Assembly (NCBI GenBank): GCA_031281275.1
Contig: JAITFP010000036.1
Coordinates: 1 to 47,260 of the forward strand
Direction of reading: 5' to 3'
Source of the DNA: Candidatus Fibrimonadaceae bacterium
GTDB taxonomy: Bacteria; Fibrobacterota; Fibrobacteria; Fibrobacterales; Fibrobacteraceae
Length of the DNA: 47,260 bases
The notes under the pieces were generated by a model. The model searched no databases. It saw only the letters and a list, made by a program, of their open reading frames with translations, and was not told where the DNA came from. The first letter of the stretch is position 1; each line of letters starts with the position of its first letter. Positions 25,325 to 32,474 of the stretch are shown here, piece by piece. The position numbers were made by a program, and so were the translations under genes.

Positions 25325-25628
25325 TGAAATAAAAAGAAAGCCAGCTAGATACACTTTAGATTTTGCAGAAATGCTAAACGAAGTGATTACTTACCATTCA
25401 AACAATTCACCAAAGAAAGCTGAAAGAATGGGTAAAAAATTCTTTGAGATAATACGCATATTGGAGTTAATGCCAGAAATAGGAACTAAGTGCCAAAGCG
25501 GAATGAGAAAAATGCTTTTAGGAAAGTTCCCGTATTACATTTATTACAGAATAAAAACCGACCACATAAGCATTGTAGGTATTTGGCACACGAGCAGGGG
25601 AACGGCGTTTAAGGATAATTTTGTATAA
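25305..25628 (+). CDS. ParE/RelE-family toxin
   Basis: About 107 residues from ATG 25305 (MATIANSEIKRKPARYTLDFAEML). The core has the ParE-like pattern ...FFEIIRILELMPEIGTKC, MRKMLLGKFPYYIYYRI and ISIVGIWHTSRG: a helical hairpin then a beta-sheet ending in a 'I..I.H..R' motif. Start overlaps the antitoxin by 20 bp. ParE toxins poison gyrase, RelE toxins cleave mRNA; the sequence alone does not settle which. Confidence 0.85.
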   Translation: MATIANSEIKRKPARYTLDFAEMLNEVITYHSNNSPKKAERMGKKFFEIIRILELMPEIGTKCQSGMRKMLLGKFPYYIYYRIKTDHISIVGIWHTSRGTAFKDNFV

Positions 25629-25815
25629 TGTTGTTGACGACCGAAGAAGAATACGATGCTTAGATGAGTTGTTAACAAAAACAACTCCAAAGGTCGGAGC
25701 AAATGGAACTGGTTGGCTCGCTACGCACAAAAGCCCAGCAGAGATTATTGGTGTAATGGTAAGAGAAAAAATAGCCGAAATGAGCGGGGAGAGGTGAAAT
25801 GCAAAAATCGTGGCT

Positions 25816-25843
25816 CCTTCGCTATGCAGTTGCGAGGCGGGTT
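25816..25843 (+). repeat. 36-bp repeat, copy 2 (diverged, ~28 bp preserved)
   Basis: CCTTCGCTATGCAGTTGCGA followed by GGCGGGTT: two mismatches to copies 1 and 3 over 28 bp, same orientation. It lies between the ParE module and the PIN remnant, just past the stop of the minus-strand partner gene. Confidence 0.7.
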
Positions 25844-25844
25844 C

Positions 25845-26093
25845 TCACTCAGCAAGCAGCTTTTCAGCATCGTCAATTGAATAGCCTTGGCTGCTTACGT
25901 TTGTTTGCCTGTATTTTACAGCTCTATCACTAATTTCCTTTACAGACATATCTTCCATAAGATTTTCTTGCCATTTGGTATAATCAAACGGTTCTCGCTG
26001 AATAAGCGTAAAAAAACGCGTAGCGGACTGCAAACCAAGAGCGTCTATTAAAATCTTGGTTCCTTCGGTTCTAATCATAGTATCAGTTGTCAT
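25845..26093 (-). CDS. Partner/antitoxin of a PIN toxin
   Basis: 82 residues from ATG 26093 after GGAG (MTTDTMIRTEGTKILIDALG). The pattern R.EG...L..ALG...A.RF..LI.REPFDYTKWQ is that of a small protein found paired with PIN-domain genes. The longer frame upstream reads through the PIN remnant and is not used. It overlaps the truncated PIN gene by 11 bp. Normally the partner precedes the toxin; here the order is PIN fragment first. Confidence 0.65.
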   Translation of the reverse strand: MTTDTMIRTEGTKILIDALGLQSATRFFTLIQREPFDYTKWQENLMEDMSVKEISDRAVKYRQTNVSSQGYSIDDAEKLLAE

Positions 26094-26307
26094 CTTGAAC
26101 TCCTTGAATTTTAAGAAAAATTTGCCTATCTTCAAAAGGATTAAAGGAATTTTCATAATCCATAATATAAGACCATACAAGATCTAATTTTCTGAGTTTT
26201 ATCCGTTCTTGAATAAAAGATACAGCCTCTGATTCTAGCTTAACGATTATATCAGACTGATTATCAAAAGGTCTGTTGTAGCAACAATTATCCAAATAAA
26301 TTTTCAT
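26083..26307 (-). pseudogene. PIN-domain toxin, C-terminally truncated
   Basis: 74 residues: MKIYLDNCCYNRPFDNQSD with the first catalytic Asp (YLDN.C.NRPFD), E(A)E, then ...LVWSYIMDYENSFNPFEDR. Family members are ~130-160 residues with further conserved acidic residues; here the frame stops at the start of the partner gene. Probably a deletion has removed the C-terminal half. A promoter box sits 10 nt upstream of the ATG. Confidence 0.65.
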
Positions 26308-26317
26308 ATACTATGAT

Positions 26318-26328
26318 AATGTAGAAAA
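26318..26328 (-). promoter_or_regulatory. TTTTCTACATT promoter box of the PIN remnant
   Basis: Minus-strand TTTTCTACATT ends 10 nt before ATG 26307, same geometry as the other leaderless-type boxes. Confidence 0.45.
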
Positions 26329-26345
26329 GCTTCACATCTCCCATT

Positions 26346-26381
26346 CCTCCGCTATGCAGTTGCGGGGCGGGTTTGTTTGAG
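26346..26381 (+). repeat. 36-bp repeat, copy 3
   Basis: Identical to copy 1 over 36 bp and in the same orientation. Read on the minus strand it supplies the last codons and stop of the Rpn-like gene (QTRPATA-stop). Confidence 0.8.
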
Positions 26382-27185
26382 GAGTATCTCCTTTGCTTCA
26401 GCTATGGAAACACCTTGCTCTAATAAGGAGAAAACATTCTGCATACCTTCCTCCATACCTTCTTCCTTGCCTTCCTCATACCAAACCTGCTTGGCTTCAT
26501 CCATATTCCATTCTCCAAATATCATATTCTCAACCTCCGAACTGTGCCTCTCCAAAAAAGATACTAAAATTTTTTTACTAATGCAAGTCTTCACAGCTAA
26601 CTTTATAGCCTCGCGAAGCTCCATAGATTTCAAATTCTCTTTTATCTGCGCTATGAACTCCTCGTAACCACTCAAAACAGGGCTTTTGCCTGCCATATCC
26701 ACATTATGACCCTTATTTATGTTGTAAATCCTTACTACAAGTTCCAAATATAAGTCTGAGGTTTTAGACTTGAAGGAATCGGATAATTTAAGCTCCTTGT
26801 AATCTGGGAATTTTTTATCGCCGTTGTACAGAACTATGAATTCTGGAGAAGGTACCATTATCCTTTTCTGTTTGTAAAGGTTTTTCCTGTCAACTATCAT
26901 ATCGTATTCCGCCGACAAATAACGAAGCATTCTGAGCGGCATATTGTTGTTAACCGAAGATTGGTGTTCAATGAGGACTATGAGCCTGTCTTCCATCACA
27001 AAGGCTATATCGTTGATTTGATTCATATAAAGCACATCTGAAAGAGTTACAATCTCTATTTTTGTGCTTTCTGGGTAGCTTTTGCCGCTTATTGCGCTAT
27101 ATAGCTCCAAAAGATTGCTTTTTTCGCTGAAAAGCCTTGTGAAAACGCTATCTTTGTGATTGCGGTTTGTTTTTGCTTCGGTCAT
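26352..27185 (-). CDS. Rpn/YhgA-like PD-(D/E)XK nuclease (recombination-promoting, transposase-like)
   Basis: 277 residues. N-terminal NHKDSVFTRLFSEKSNLLELYSAISG matches the 'HD..FK..F..' opening of the Rpn/PDDEXK transposase-like family; catalytic core is DIAFVMEDRLIVLIEHQSS (D...E.Q) and the middle MPLRMLRYLSAEYD. C-terminal repeats EEGKEEGMEEGM are typical of the family. GGAGGTTCAAT precedes the ATG. Such genes are usually multi-copy and move or recombine; the 3' end sits in the 36-bp repeat, so its last residues were probably acquired on insertion. Confidence 0.88.
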   Translation of the reverse strand: MTEAKTNRNHKDSVFTRLFSEKSNLLELYSAISGKSYPESTKIEIVTLSDVLYMNQINDIAFVMEDRLIVLIEHQSSVNNNMPLRMLRYLSAEYDMIVDRKNLYKQKRIMVPSPEFIVLYNGDKKFPDYKELKLSDSFKSKTSDLYLELVVRIYNINKGHNVDMAGKSPVLSGYEEFIAQIKENLKSMELREAIKLAVKTCISKKILVSFLERHSSEVENMIFGEWNMDEAKQVWYEEGKEEGMEEGMQNVFSLLEQGVSIAEAKEILLKQTRPATA

Positions 27186-27271
27186 ATTGAACCTCCATTT
27201 TTTTCCTTGTACTTGTTAGACGTAAAAAAAACGGGAAAAAAATTCAGAAATCGTAATTTTGCAAACAACTG

Positions 27272-27300
27272 TTGACATTTTTGTGCATTTTTATTAGATT
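27272..27300 (+). promoter_or_regulatory. Sigma-70-like promoter
   Basis: TTGACA, 17-bp spacer, TAGATT in the 177-bp gap between the Rpn-like gene and the outer-membrane gene. It precedes the nearer TTTTCTACATT box at 27346 and would give a ~55-nt leader. Confidence 0.45.
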
Positions 27301-27345
27301 ACCGCTAGCCGTTCCAAAACATTGAATTAATCATTATTTACTAAA

Positions 27346-27356
27346 TTTTCTACATT
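27346..27356 (+). promoter_or_regulatory. TTTTCTACATT promoter box, leaderless type
   Basis: Ends 6 nt before GTG 27363. There is no ribosome-binding sequence between box and start, so translation from this promoter would be leaderless. Confidence 0.55.
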
Positions 27357-27362
27357 AACCCC

Positions 27363-28499
27363 GTGCATTTCACTAAAAACACATTTTTTGCAATACTCAT
27401 GTCAGTTTGCGCAAGTTCGGCGGCTTCCCTAATTGGGGCAGATGCTCTTGGCATGGAAGGTGCTCCAAAAAACGCCGCAACGGTGAGAAGTGGGTTTGCA
27501 CCCTTAAATCCTGCTGTGGGTGCTTTTGAAAACAAAACCAAATTCGGGGCTACAATTCAATATGAACACGCTAGTGCCAAAGGCATATCTTTGAATTCTT
27601 TTGATGTTCCCTATATGTCTATGGTTTTGCCATTTGGGTTTTTGGGAACCTTTGGCATTGGTTTAAACCAAATGTATTCTGCTAGCAATCGCCTTGAACT
27701 TGAAGATGAAACTTCAAATGTTTCACTCCTGTCCAGAGTTGGGCTTTATGAACTAACACCGAGCTACTCCATTAGGCTCCCCTTCTTTCTCAGCGATTTT
27801 GCAATTGGAACCTCTTACAGGATTTTCTTTGGTAATTCCTATTCCACCCTAACACGCGGTCCCGGCAAGGACTGGGACAAAGACTTGTGGATGGCAAACA
27901 ATGTTATGATAACAGAAAAGAAAACAGGCACATTCAGCTCCGATGACAATTGGTGGAAGGATTTTGGGTATAGTATGCACTTTCACAGAAAATCAATAGA
28001 CTACTTTGTATCATATTTTCCTTCTGTTCAAATGAAGAAAAAAATAAAAGAAAACATTCAATTCAGCGACACAGACACTTTGCAGTCAAGCAAAAGAACC
28101 GAAGAGTTCAGGCTATCCAAGCATTTAGCAAGCGGTGTTCATTATCGCTTTTTGCAAAATCAAAATTTGAGCTTTATGTATGAGCAGCAAAACGAGGCTT
28201 TTTCTGGGCTTGCAGAGTATAAACTCACAGGCACAGGGCTTTATTATAGCCCATTTTTAAAAAGAAATAATTTTGGAATAAATGCTTGGTATGCAGAAAA
28301 ATATTTGAAAGACGTGAATGAATATGGAGCCTCTTTGCTCTCGGATATGTGGCTTGGACGTAGAGGAACCCTTGTGGGCTTGTCCTTTTTTGGAGGTTAC
28401 AGGCAGGCAAAGGAACCTTACTGGAATGAATTATTTTTTGGTTTTGAACTTAACTTAACAGGTGTTGGTTACTGGGGGACAAGTGCGCGCCGCAGATAA
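27363..28499 (+). CDS. Outer-membrane beta-barrel protein (PorV/UPF0164-like)
   Basis: 378 residues from GTG 27363: signal peptide (HFTKNTFFAILMSVCASSAAS) then ADALGMEGAPKNAA...LNPAVGAF, resembling the 'GMGGA...A...NPA' N-terminus of PorV/PorQ and UPF0164 barrels. The rest alternates polar and hydrophobic residues with many aromatic strand ends, ending ...WNELFFGFELNLTGVGYWGTSARRR. Role unknown. Its 3' end overlaps the exoribonuclease gene. Confidence 0.7.
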   Translation: MHFTKNTFFAILMSVCASSAASLIGADALGMEGAPKNAATVRSGFAPLNPAVGAFENKTKFGATIQYEHASAKGISLNSFDVPYMSMVLPFGFLGTFGIGLNQMYSASNRLELEDETSNVSLLSRVGLYELTPSYSIRLPFFLSDFAIGTSYRIFFGNSYSTLTRGPGKDWDKDLWMANNVMITEKKTGTFSSDDNWWKDFGYSMHFHRKSIDYFVSYFPSVQMKKKIKENIQFSDTDTLQSSKRTEEFRLSKHLASGVHYRFLQNQNLSFMYEQQNEAFSGLAEYKLTGTGLYYSPFLKRNNFGINAWYAEKYLKDVNEYGASLLSDMWLGRRGTLVGLSFFGGYRQAKEPYWNELFFGFELNLTGVGYWGTSARRR

Positions 28500-30051
28500 T
28501 TTTGAATCTTTGAAAGCAGAGTTTATGCAAAATGCTGAACTGGAAAAGGAATTTCCAAAGGAAGTTCTTGAAGAAACGCAAAAAATTTCAAAGGAAATTT
28601 TTGCAAAAGACAAAAACAGGGAAAATTTTTGCCACCTGCACATTATATGTATAGACCCTCTGGGTGCACGCGACCACGATGATGCGATAAGCGTGGAAGA
28701 AACGATCAACGGTTATATTTTGGGCGTGCACATAGCAGATGTAAGCCATTTTGTGAAACCGGGTTCTGCCTTAGACACAGAAGCCAAAAAACGCGGATAT
28801 ACTCAATACCTGCCCTGGACAGCTGTTCCAATGCTCCCGGATATTCTCTCTGGATATTTATGCTCATTGCAAGAAAACGAAAACCGCTTTTCTTTCAGTT
28901 GCATAATCACCTTAGACAAAAAAGGCAGAATGTTAAAATACCGTTTTGCAAAAGGCATAATAAAAGTTAGCCGTTCCATAACTTATGAGCAGGCAAAAGA
29001 ACTTTACGATAAAAAAGACAAGGATATTTGCTTGCTTGCTCGTGTTGCAGGAATTATGAAAAAACTGCGTTCCGAAAACGGAATGCTAGAAATGGACAGC
29101 ACCGAATACAAATGCGAATTCAGCAAAAAAGGCTTGCCGCAGTGCATAGTTCCCAGACAAACTGGAATAAGCAATTCCTGGGTGGAAGAATGTATGCTTG
29201 CCGCAAATAAATGCTGCGCATTGGAGCTTCAAAAAAGAAAACTGAATGGAGTTTACCGAGTTCACGAAGCCCCAGACCCAGCAGACTTGGCAGAGCTAAT
29301 GCAAGCCGAACCGAACTTGTTCTTTGACTCCCCTATTGACCCACACAAACTCTTGAAAAACTATACGGGCAAAAACAGCCAAGAGAAGCAAATTTTTGAT
29401 TTGTATTCCCATTTGGTTAAAAAAGCAAAAAAAGACCCTTCCCTAACAAACAAAATTTTGCGCAGTATGCAAAAAGCCTGCTATTCAGATAAATGCACAG
29501 GTCATTTTGCCCTGCACTGGAAGGACTACGCCCATTTCACCTCGCCCATTCGCCGCTATGCGGATTTGTGGTGCCACAGAGAATTGACAGGCAAAAGGGG
29601 CAAAATAAACGATCTTTGCACGGTTATCAACGAAGCCGAGATAAAAAATCAAAAAATAGAACGAAAAGCGCTCAAATTCTGCGCAAGCTATCTTTTGAAA
29701 AATGAAATAGGTCAAACATTCAAAGCAGAAATTCAAGGCATAGAGGAATTTGGTATCTTCATTTCCATTTCAACCCTGACCGTAGCCCAAGCAGATGGCT
29801 TGGTGCATTTGCGCGATGTCCCAGGCGATTTTTATGTATACGATGAGGCTAAAAAGACTTTGCTCGGCAAACGCACTGGAAAGCGGTTTAAGAAAGGCGA
29901 TAAAGTGACGGTGAAGCTGATTAAGGTTAATCCGTTGAAGGGTGAAAATGACTTTGAGATTGTAAGGTCTAGTGGTTCTGCCTCGCCTTGGGAAAAACGT
30001 GAGAAAAAGCACGAAAAGTATGAGAAAAAAGGGCGCAGGTTTGGAAGATAA
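28483..30051 (+). CDS. RNB-family exoribonuclease (RNase II/R type), short form
   Basis: About 522 residues. RNB catalytic motif IDPLGARDHDDAISVE (residues ~57-72) with the Asp cluster that binds Mg2+, followed by HIADVSHFV, and later FTSPIRRYADLWCHREL. A C-terminal S1 domain (GQTFKAEIQGIEEFGIFISI..., VTVKLIKVN) and a basic tail (EKREKKHEKYEKKGRRFGR) follow. The N-terminal cold-shock domains of full RNase R are absent. I prefer GTG 28483 (GGGGGA just upstream); GTG 28462 is possible and adds 7 residues. It overlaps the barrel gene by 17 bp. Likely mRNA/structured RNA 3'-5' decay. Confidence 0.9.
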   Translation: MRAADNFESLKAEFMQNAELEKEFPKEVLEETQKISKEIFAKDKNRENFCHLHIICIDPLGARDHDDAISVEETINGYILGVHIADVSHFVKPGSALDTEAKKRGYTQYLPWTAVPMLPDILSGYLCSLQENENRFSFSCIITLDKKGRMLKYRFAKGIIKVSRSITYEQAKELYDKKDKDICLLARVAGIMKKLRSENGMLEMDSTEYKCEFSKKGLPQCIVPRQTGISNSWVEECMLAANKCCALELQKRKLNGVYRVHEAPDPADLAELMQAEPNLFFDSPIDPHKLLKNYTGKNSQEKQIFDLYSHLVKKAKKDPSLTNKILRSMQKACYSDKCTGHFALHWKDYAHFTSPIRRYADLWCHRELTGKRGKINDLCTVINEAEIKNQKIERKALKFCASYLLKNEIGQTFKAEIQGIEEFGIFISISTLTVAQADGLVHLRDVPGDFYVYDEAKKTLLGKRTGKRFKKGDKVTVKLIKVNPLKGENDFEIVRSSGSASPWEKREKKHEKYEKKGRRFGR

Positions 30052-30150
30052 CTCCCCCTCGCAGCGGTAGCTGCGAGAGGATATACAGGCACCCCGAACT
30101 TATCAGGAGGGGAGCGATAGAGTATCTTGAGGATTTACCACTGTATATCC
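30052..30150. other. Structured intergenic element (nested perfect stems)
   Basis: CTCGCAGC(GGTA)GCTGCGAG at 30058-30077 is a perfect 8-bp hairpin with a tetraloop. GGATATACAG at 30079-30088 pairs exactly with CTGTATATCC at 30141-30150. CTCCCC near 30052 can pair with GGGGAG near 30109. Together they predict a compact multi-stem RNA or a palindromic mobile repeat between the exoribonuclease and the convergent glycosyltransferase gene. Confidence 0.55.
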
Positions 30151-30190
30151 TATAAGGCAAGTTAGAATTTTTTTTGCATTTTGGCAAGGG

Positions 30191-30216
30191 TAAAAGTGAA
30201 AAAAGGTCACTTTTTA
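30191..30216 (-). terminator. Terminator overlapping the glycosyltransferase stop codon
   Basis: AAAAGTGA (30192-30199) and TCACTTTT (30207-30214) form an 8-bp stem with a 7-nt loop. Read on the minus strand it ends in T-rich DNA; the stop TGA (30207-30209) lies within the stem. Could act from both sides. Confidence 0.55.
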
Positions 30217-31379
30217 CACAAAAATGAGTAAAAATCCATTGTTTGCTTTGCTATACTTTTCCAACTGAACACAAATTCTGCCCGTTTGCGAGCCTCTTTA
30301 CCCATTTTTTCAGCAAGGGAGGGATTTGTTAGCAACATATTGAGTTTTTCCGCAAAATTGCTCTGGAATACCTTGGGATTTTTTGGGGAAAAGTCTGTTG
30401 GGGACTTATGCTCAAGCTCAATCAAAAATCCAGTTTCGCCTTCAACTATTATCTCTGGGATTCCCCCAACGGCACTGCCAACAACAGGAGTTCCGCAAGC
30501 CATTGCCTCTAGGTTTATTATGCCAAAAGGCTCGTAAAGTGAGGGTGTTGCAAAAACCGTGGCGTGGCTGTAAATAATTCTTAACTCTTTATGATTCAAC
30601 ATTTCTTGAATCCATATAATACCGTCTCGTTTTTCGCTTGCCTTTGCTATTAAATTCTTGCATTCTTCCGCAATCTCTGGTGTATCTGGTGCGCCAGCGC
30701 AAAGCACAATTTGGGAGTTTTTATCTATTTGTGGAATGGCCTGAATAAGCTGAGAAATGCCTTTTTGCCTTGTTATTCTGCCAACAAAAAGCACAAAAGG
30801 CTTTTGCGGATTTATACCGTGTTTTTTCAAAATTGCTTCGTCAGAAATTGGATGATAAAAATCTGGATCTATACCGTTGTAAATAACCCTCACCTTGTTT
30901 TCATCAACACCGTAAAGATCAATAACATCTTGTTTCATATCCTTGCTAACGGCAATTACTCCGTCTGCGCTTTTGTAAGCATTTTGCTCAATCCAGCAGC
31001 TCATAGCATAGCCGCCTTTGCCAAGCTGCTCAGATTTCCAAGGCCTGTGCGGTTCCAATGAATGTGTTGTTAGCACAAGGGGAACCTGATATAAGCGGCT
31101 TGCCAGCACTCCGGCAAAATGAGAGTACCAAGTGTGGCAATGCACAATGTCTATGTCGCGCATTGTAGAAATCCATTGCAAATTTATATCCAGTGGCCCA
31201 AGGATTTTTTTGAATTTTTGGTCTTCAAATTCGCCAAATCTGCGAACATGGGCATCTGCAAAGCAATGCACAGATATTTCGCAAAGACTTTTTAATTCCT
31301 TTGTTAAATATTCAACGTGTATGCCTGCGCCCCCGTAAATGTTCGGCGGGTATTCATTGGTTAATATTGCAGCTCTCAT
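30207..31379 (-). CDS. GT4 glycosyltransferase, GlgA/GlgM-like glycogen synthase
   Basis: 390 residues. N-domain opens MRAAILTNEYPPNIYGGAGIHVEYLTKEL; C-domain has FVLFVGRITRQKGISQLIQA and EPFGIINLEAMACGTPVVGSAVGGIPEII with the E-x7-E retaining motif. Length and sequence style match the short actinobacterial-type glycogen synthase / maltose-1-phosphate synthase, not the ~480-residue GT5 GlgA. Donor is probably ADP- or UDP-glucose; not determined. Its ATG overlaps the nuoC stop (TAATG), so it is the third gene of a nuoB-nuoC transcript, an unusual pairing of respiratory and glycogen genes. Confidence 0.87.
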   Translation of the reverse strand: MRAAILTNEYPPNIYGGAGIHVEYLTKELKSLCEISVHCFADAHVRRFGEFEDQKFKKILGPLDINLQWISTMRDIDIVHCHTWYSHFAGVLASRLYQVPLVLTTHSLEPHRPWKSEQLGKGGYAMSCWIEQNAYKSADGVIAVSKDMKQDVIDLYGVDENKVRVIYNGIDPDFYHPISDEAILKKHGINPQKPFVLFVGRITRQKGISQLIQAIPQIDKNSQIVLCAGAPDTPEIAEECKNLIAKASEKRDGIIWIQEMLNHKELRIIYSHATVFATPSLYEPFGIINLEAMACGTPVVGSAVGGIPEIIVEGETGFLIELEHKSPTDFSPKNPKVFQSNFAEKLNMLLTNPSLAEKMGKEARKRAEFVFSWKSIAKQTMDFYSFLCKK

Positions 31380-31858
31380 TATAAGACCCTGTACCCTAAG
31401 GTTTCTAAACGTTTTTCCAATTGGTCTTGCATTTGGTCGTTTTCAGATAGCCATTGTCGTTTTTTGGCAGGATAGTCTTTGCGCAAGGGGTGTCCTTCAA
31501 AATCTACGTGATTCAATAGCCTTTTCAAATTGGGATGCTCATCAAACACTATGCCAAATTGGTCCCAAACTTCGCGTTCTTGCCAATTTGCAATGGGATA
31601 AATTTTGCTCAAAGTGGGGATTTTTTCCTGTTCTTCCACCTGAACCTTTATACGCACACGTGCCATATTTTTGGTGTTTTTAAGGCAATAAATAACTGCA
31701 AAGCGTTTGCCCTTGTGGTTTTCCATTCCAAGGTAATCCACCCCAACAACGTCTATCAAAACGTCATAACCTAAGGATTTTACTACCTCTACAAGTTTTT
31801 CCCTTTCCACAATCCAGCATTCATCAACAGCAAGCTCGTCTTTAATCGCATTGTCCAT
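31379..31858 (-). CDS. nuoC: NADH-quinone oxidoreductase subunit C (30 kDa)
   Basis: 159 residues from ATG 31858, preceded by TGGAGAAAAAACG; a start at 31888 is possible but overlaps nuoB further. Signature: WQEREVWDQFGIVFDEHPNLKRLLNHVDFEGHPLRKDYP, the 30-kDa subunit motif (ERE..D..GI.F..HP.L.R.L....F.GHPLRKD.P). Part of the peripheral arm of complex I. Overlaps nuoB by 17 bp. Confidence 0.93.
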   Translation of the reverse strand: MDNAIKDELAVDECWIVEREKLVEVVKSLGYDVLIDVVGVDYLGMENHKGKRFAVIYCLKNTKNMARVRIKVQVEEQEKIPTLSKIYPIANWQEREVWDQFGIVFDEHPNLKRLLNHVDFEGHPLRKDYPAKKRQWLSENDQMQDQLEKRLETLGYRVL

Positions 31859-32378
31859 CGTTTTTTCTCCAGTTTTTAATATTTTCAAATTGTTCCTTTA
31901 ATTTCTTTTTTCTCTCTTCCATATAAGACTGGTTTTTTATTTTAGCTTGCAAATCTAGCATCGCATCAAAAAAGGCTTCGGGGCGGCTTGGGCAGCCTCC
32001 TATGTAAATATCCACGGGAATAATGCGGTCTATGCCGGGCACGGTGCAATAGCAGTCGTAAAAACCGCCAGAGCAGGCACAGGCTCCCATTGAAATTACC
32101 CATTTTGGTTCCATCATTTGCTCATAAATGCGTTTTAATATGGGTGCTTGCTTGAATGTTATTGTTCCAGAAACAGCCAGCACATCTGCCTGCCTTGGGG
32201 TAAAGCGCACAAATTCGGAACCAAGGCGTGAAAGGTCGTAGCGTGCAGATTCTGTGGACATAAATTCAATGGCGCAGCAAGCCGTTCCATAGGGGAAGGG
32301 CCAAAGCGAATGCAGGCGACCCCAGCTCACAAGTTCGTCTAGCTTACCAGCAAAAAATCCCGAATTCCTGTTTTGCAT
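31842..32378 (-). CDS. nuoB: NADH-quinone oxidoreductase subunit B (4Fe-4S N2 subunit)
   Basis: 178 residues. Cluster N2 ligands are visible: tandem Cys in YGTACCAIEFM, Cys in MGACACSGGFYD and Cys in IGGCPSRPEAFFDA. AAGAGG precedes the ATG and a TTTTCTATATT box lies 18 nt upstream. Only nuoB and nuoC are present; the other complex I subunits must be elsewhere if the enzyme is complete. Confidence 0.95.
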   Translation of the reverse strand: MQNRNSGFFAGKLDELVSWGRLHSLWPFPYGTACCAIEFMSTESARYDLSRLGSEFVRFTPRQADVLAVSGTITFKQAPILKRIYEQMMEPKWVISMGACACSGGFYDCYCTVPGIDRIIPVDIYIGGCPSRPEAFFDAMLDLQAKIKNQSYMEERKKKLKEQFENIKNWRKNDGQCD

Positions 32379-32396
32379 ATAAACCTCTTAGGTGGA

Positions 32397-32407
32397 AATA
32401 TAGAAAA
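32397..32407 (-). promoter_or_regulatory. TTTTCTATATT promoter box of nuoB operon
   Basis: Minus-strand TTTTCTATATT 18 nt before nuoB ATG, leaving room for the AAGAGG ribosome-binding site. A conventional leader, unlike most other boxes here. Confidence 0.5.
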
Positions 32408-32432
32408 CTCAATTCCCTTCCCCAGAGTGGAA

Positions 32433-32444
32433 TTATTCTATATT
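32433..32444 (+). promoter_or_regulatory. TTATTCTATATT promoter box of the SPFH gene
   Basis: Plus-strand box 30 nt before ATG 32475; TAGGAG precedes the start. Divergent from the nuoB box. Confidence 0.45.
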
Positions 32445-32474
32445 CATTCAATGCTTAAATAGTAGGAGTTTTAT

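Noticed and set aside
25621-25797. Open frame of ~58 codons after the ParE toxin (…RIRCLDELLTKTTPKVGANG…)
   Set aside because: It has only a TTG start inside the toxin gene, no ribosome-binding site and no recognisable family; it may be a gene remnant but cannot be supported as a gene.
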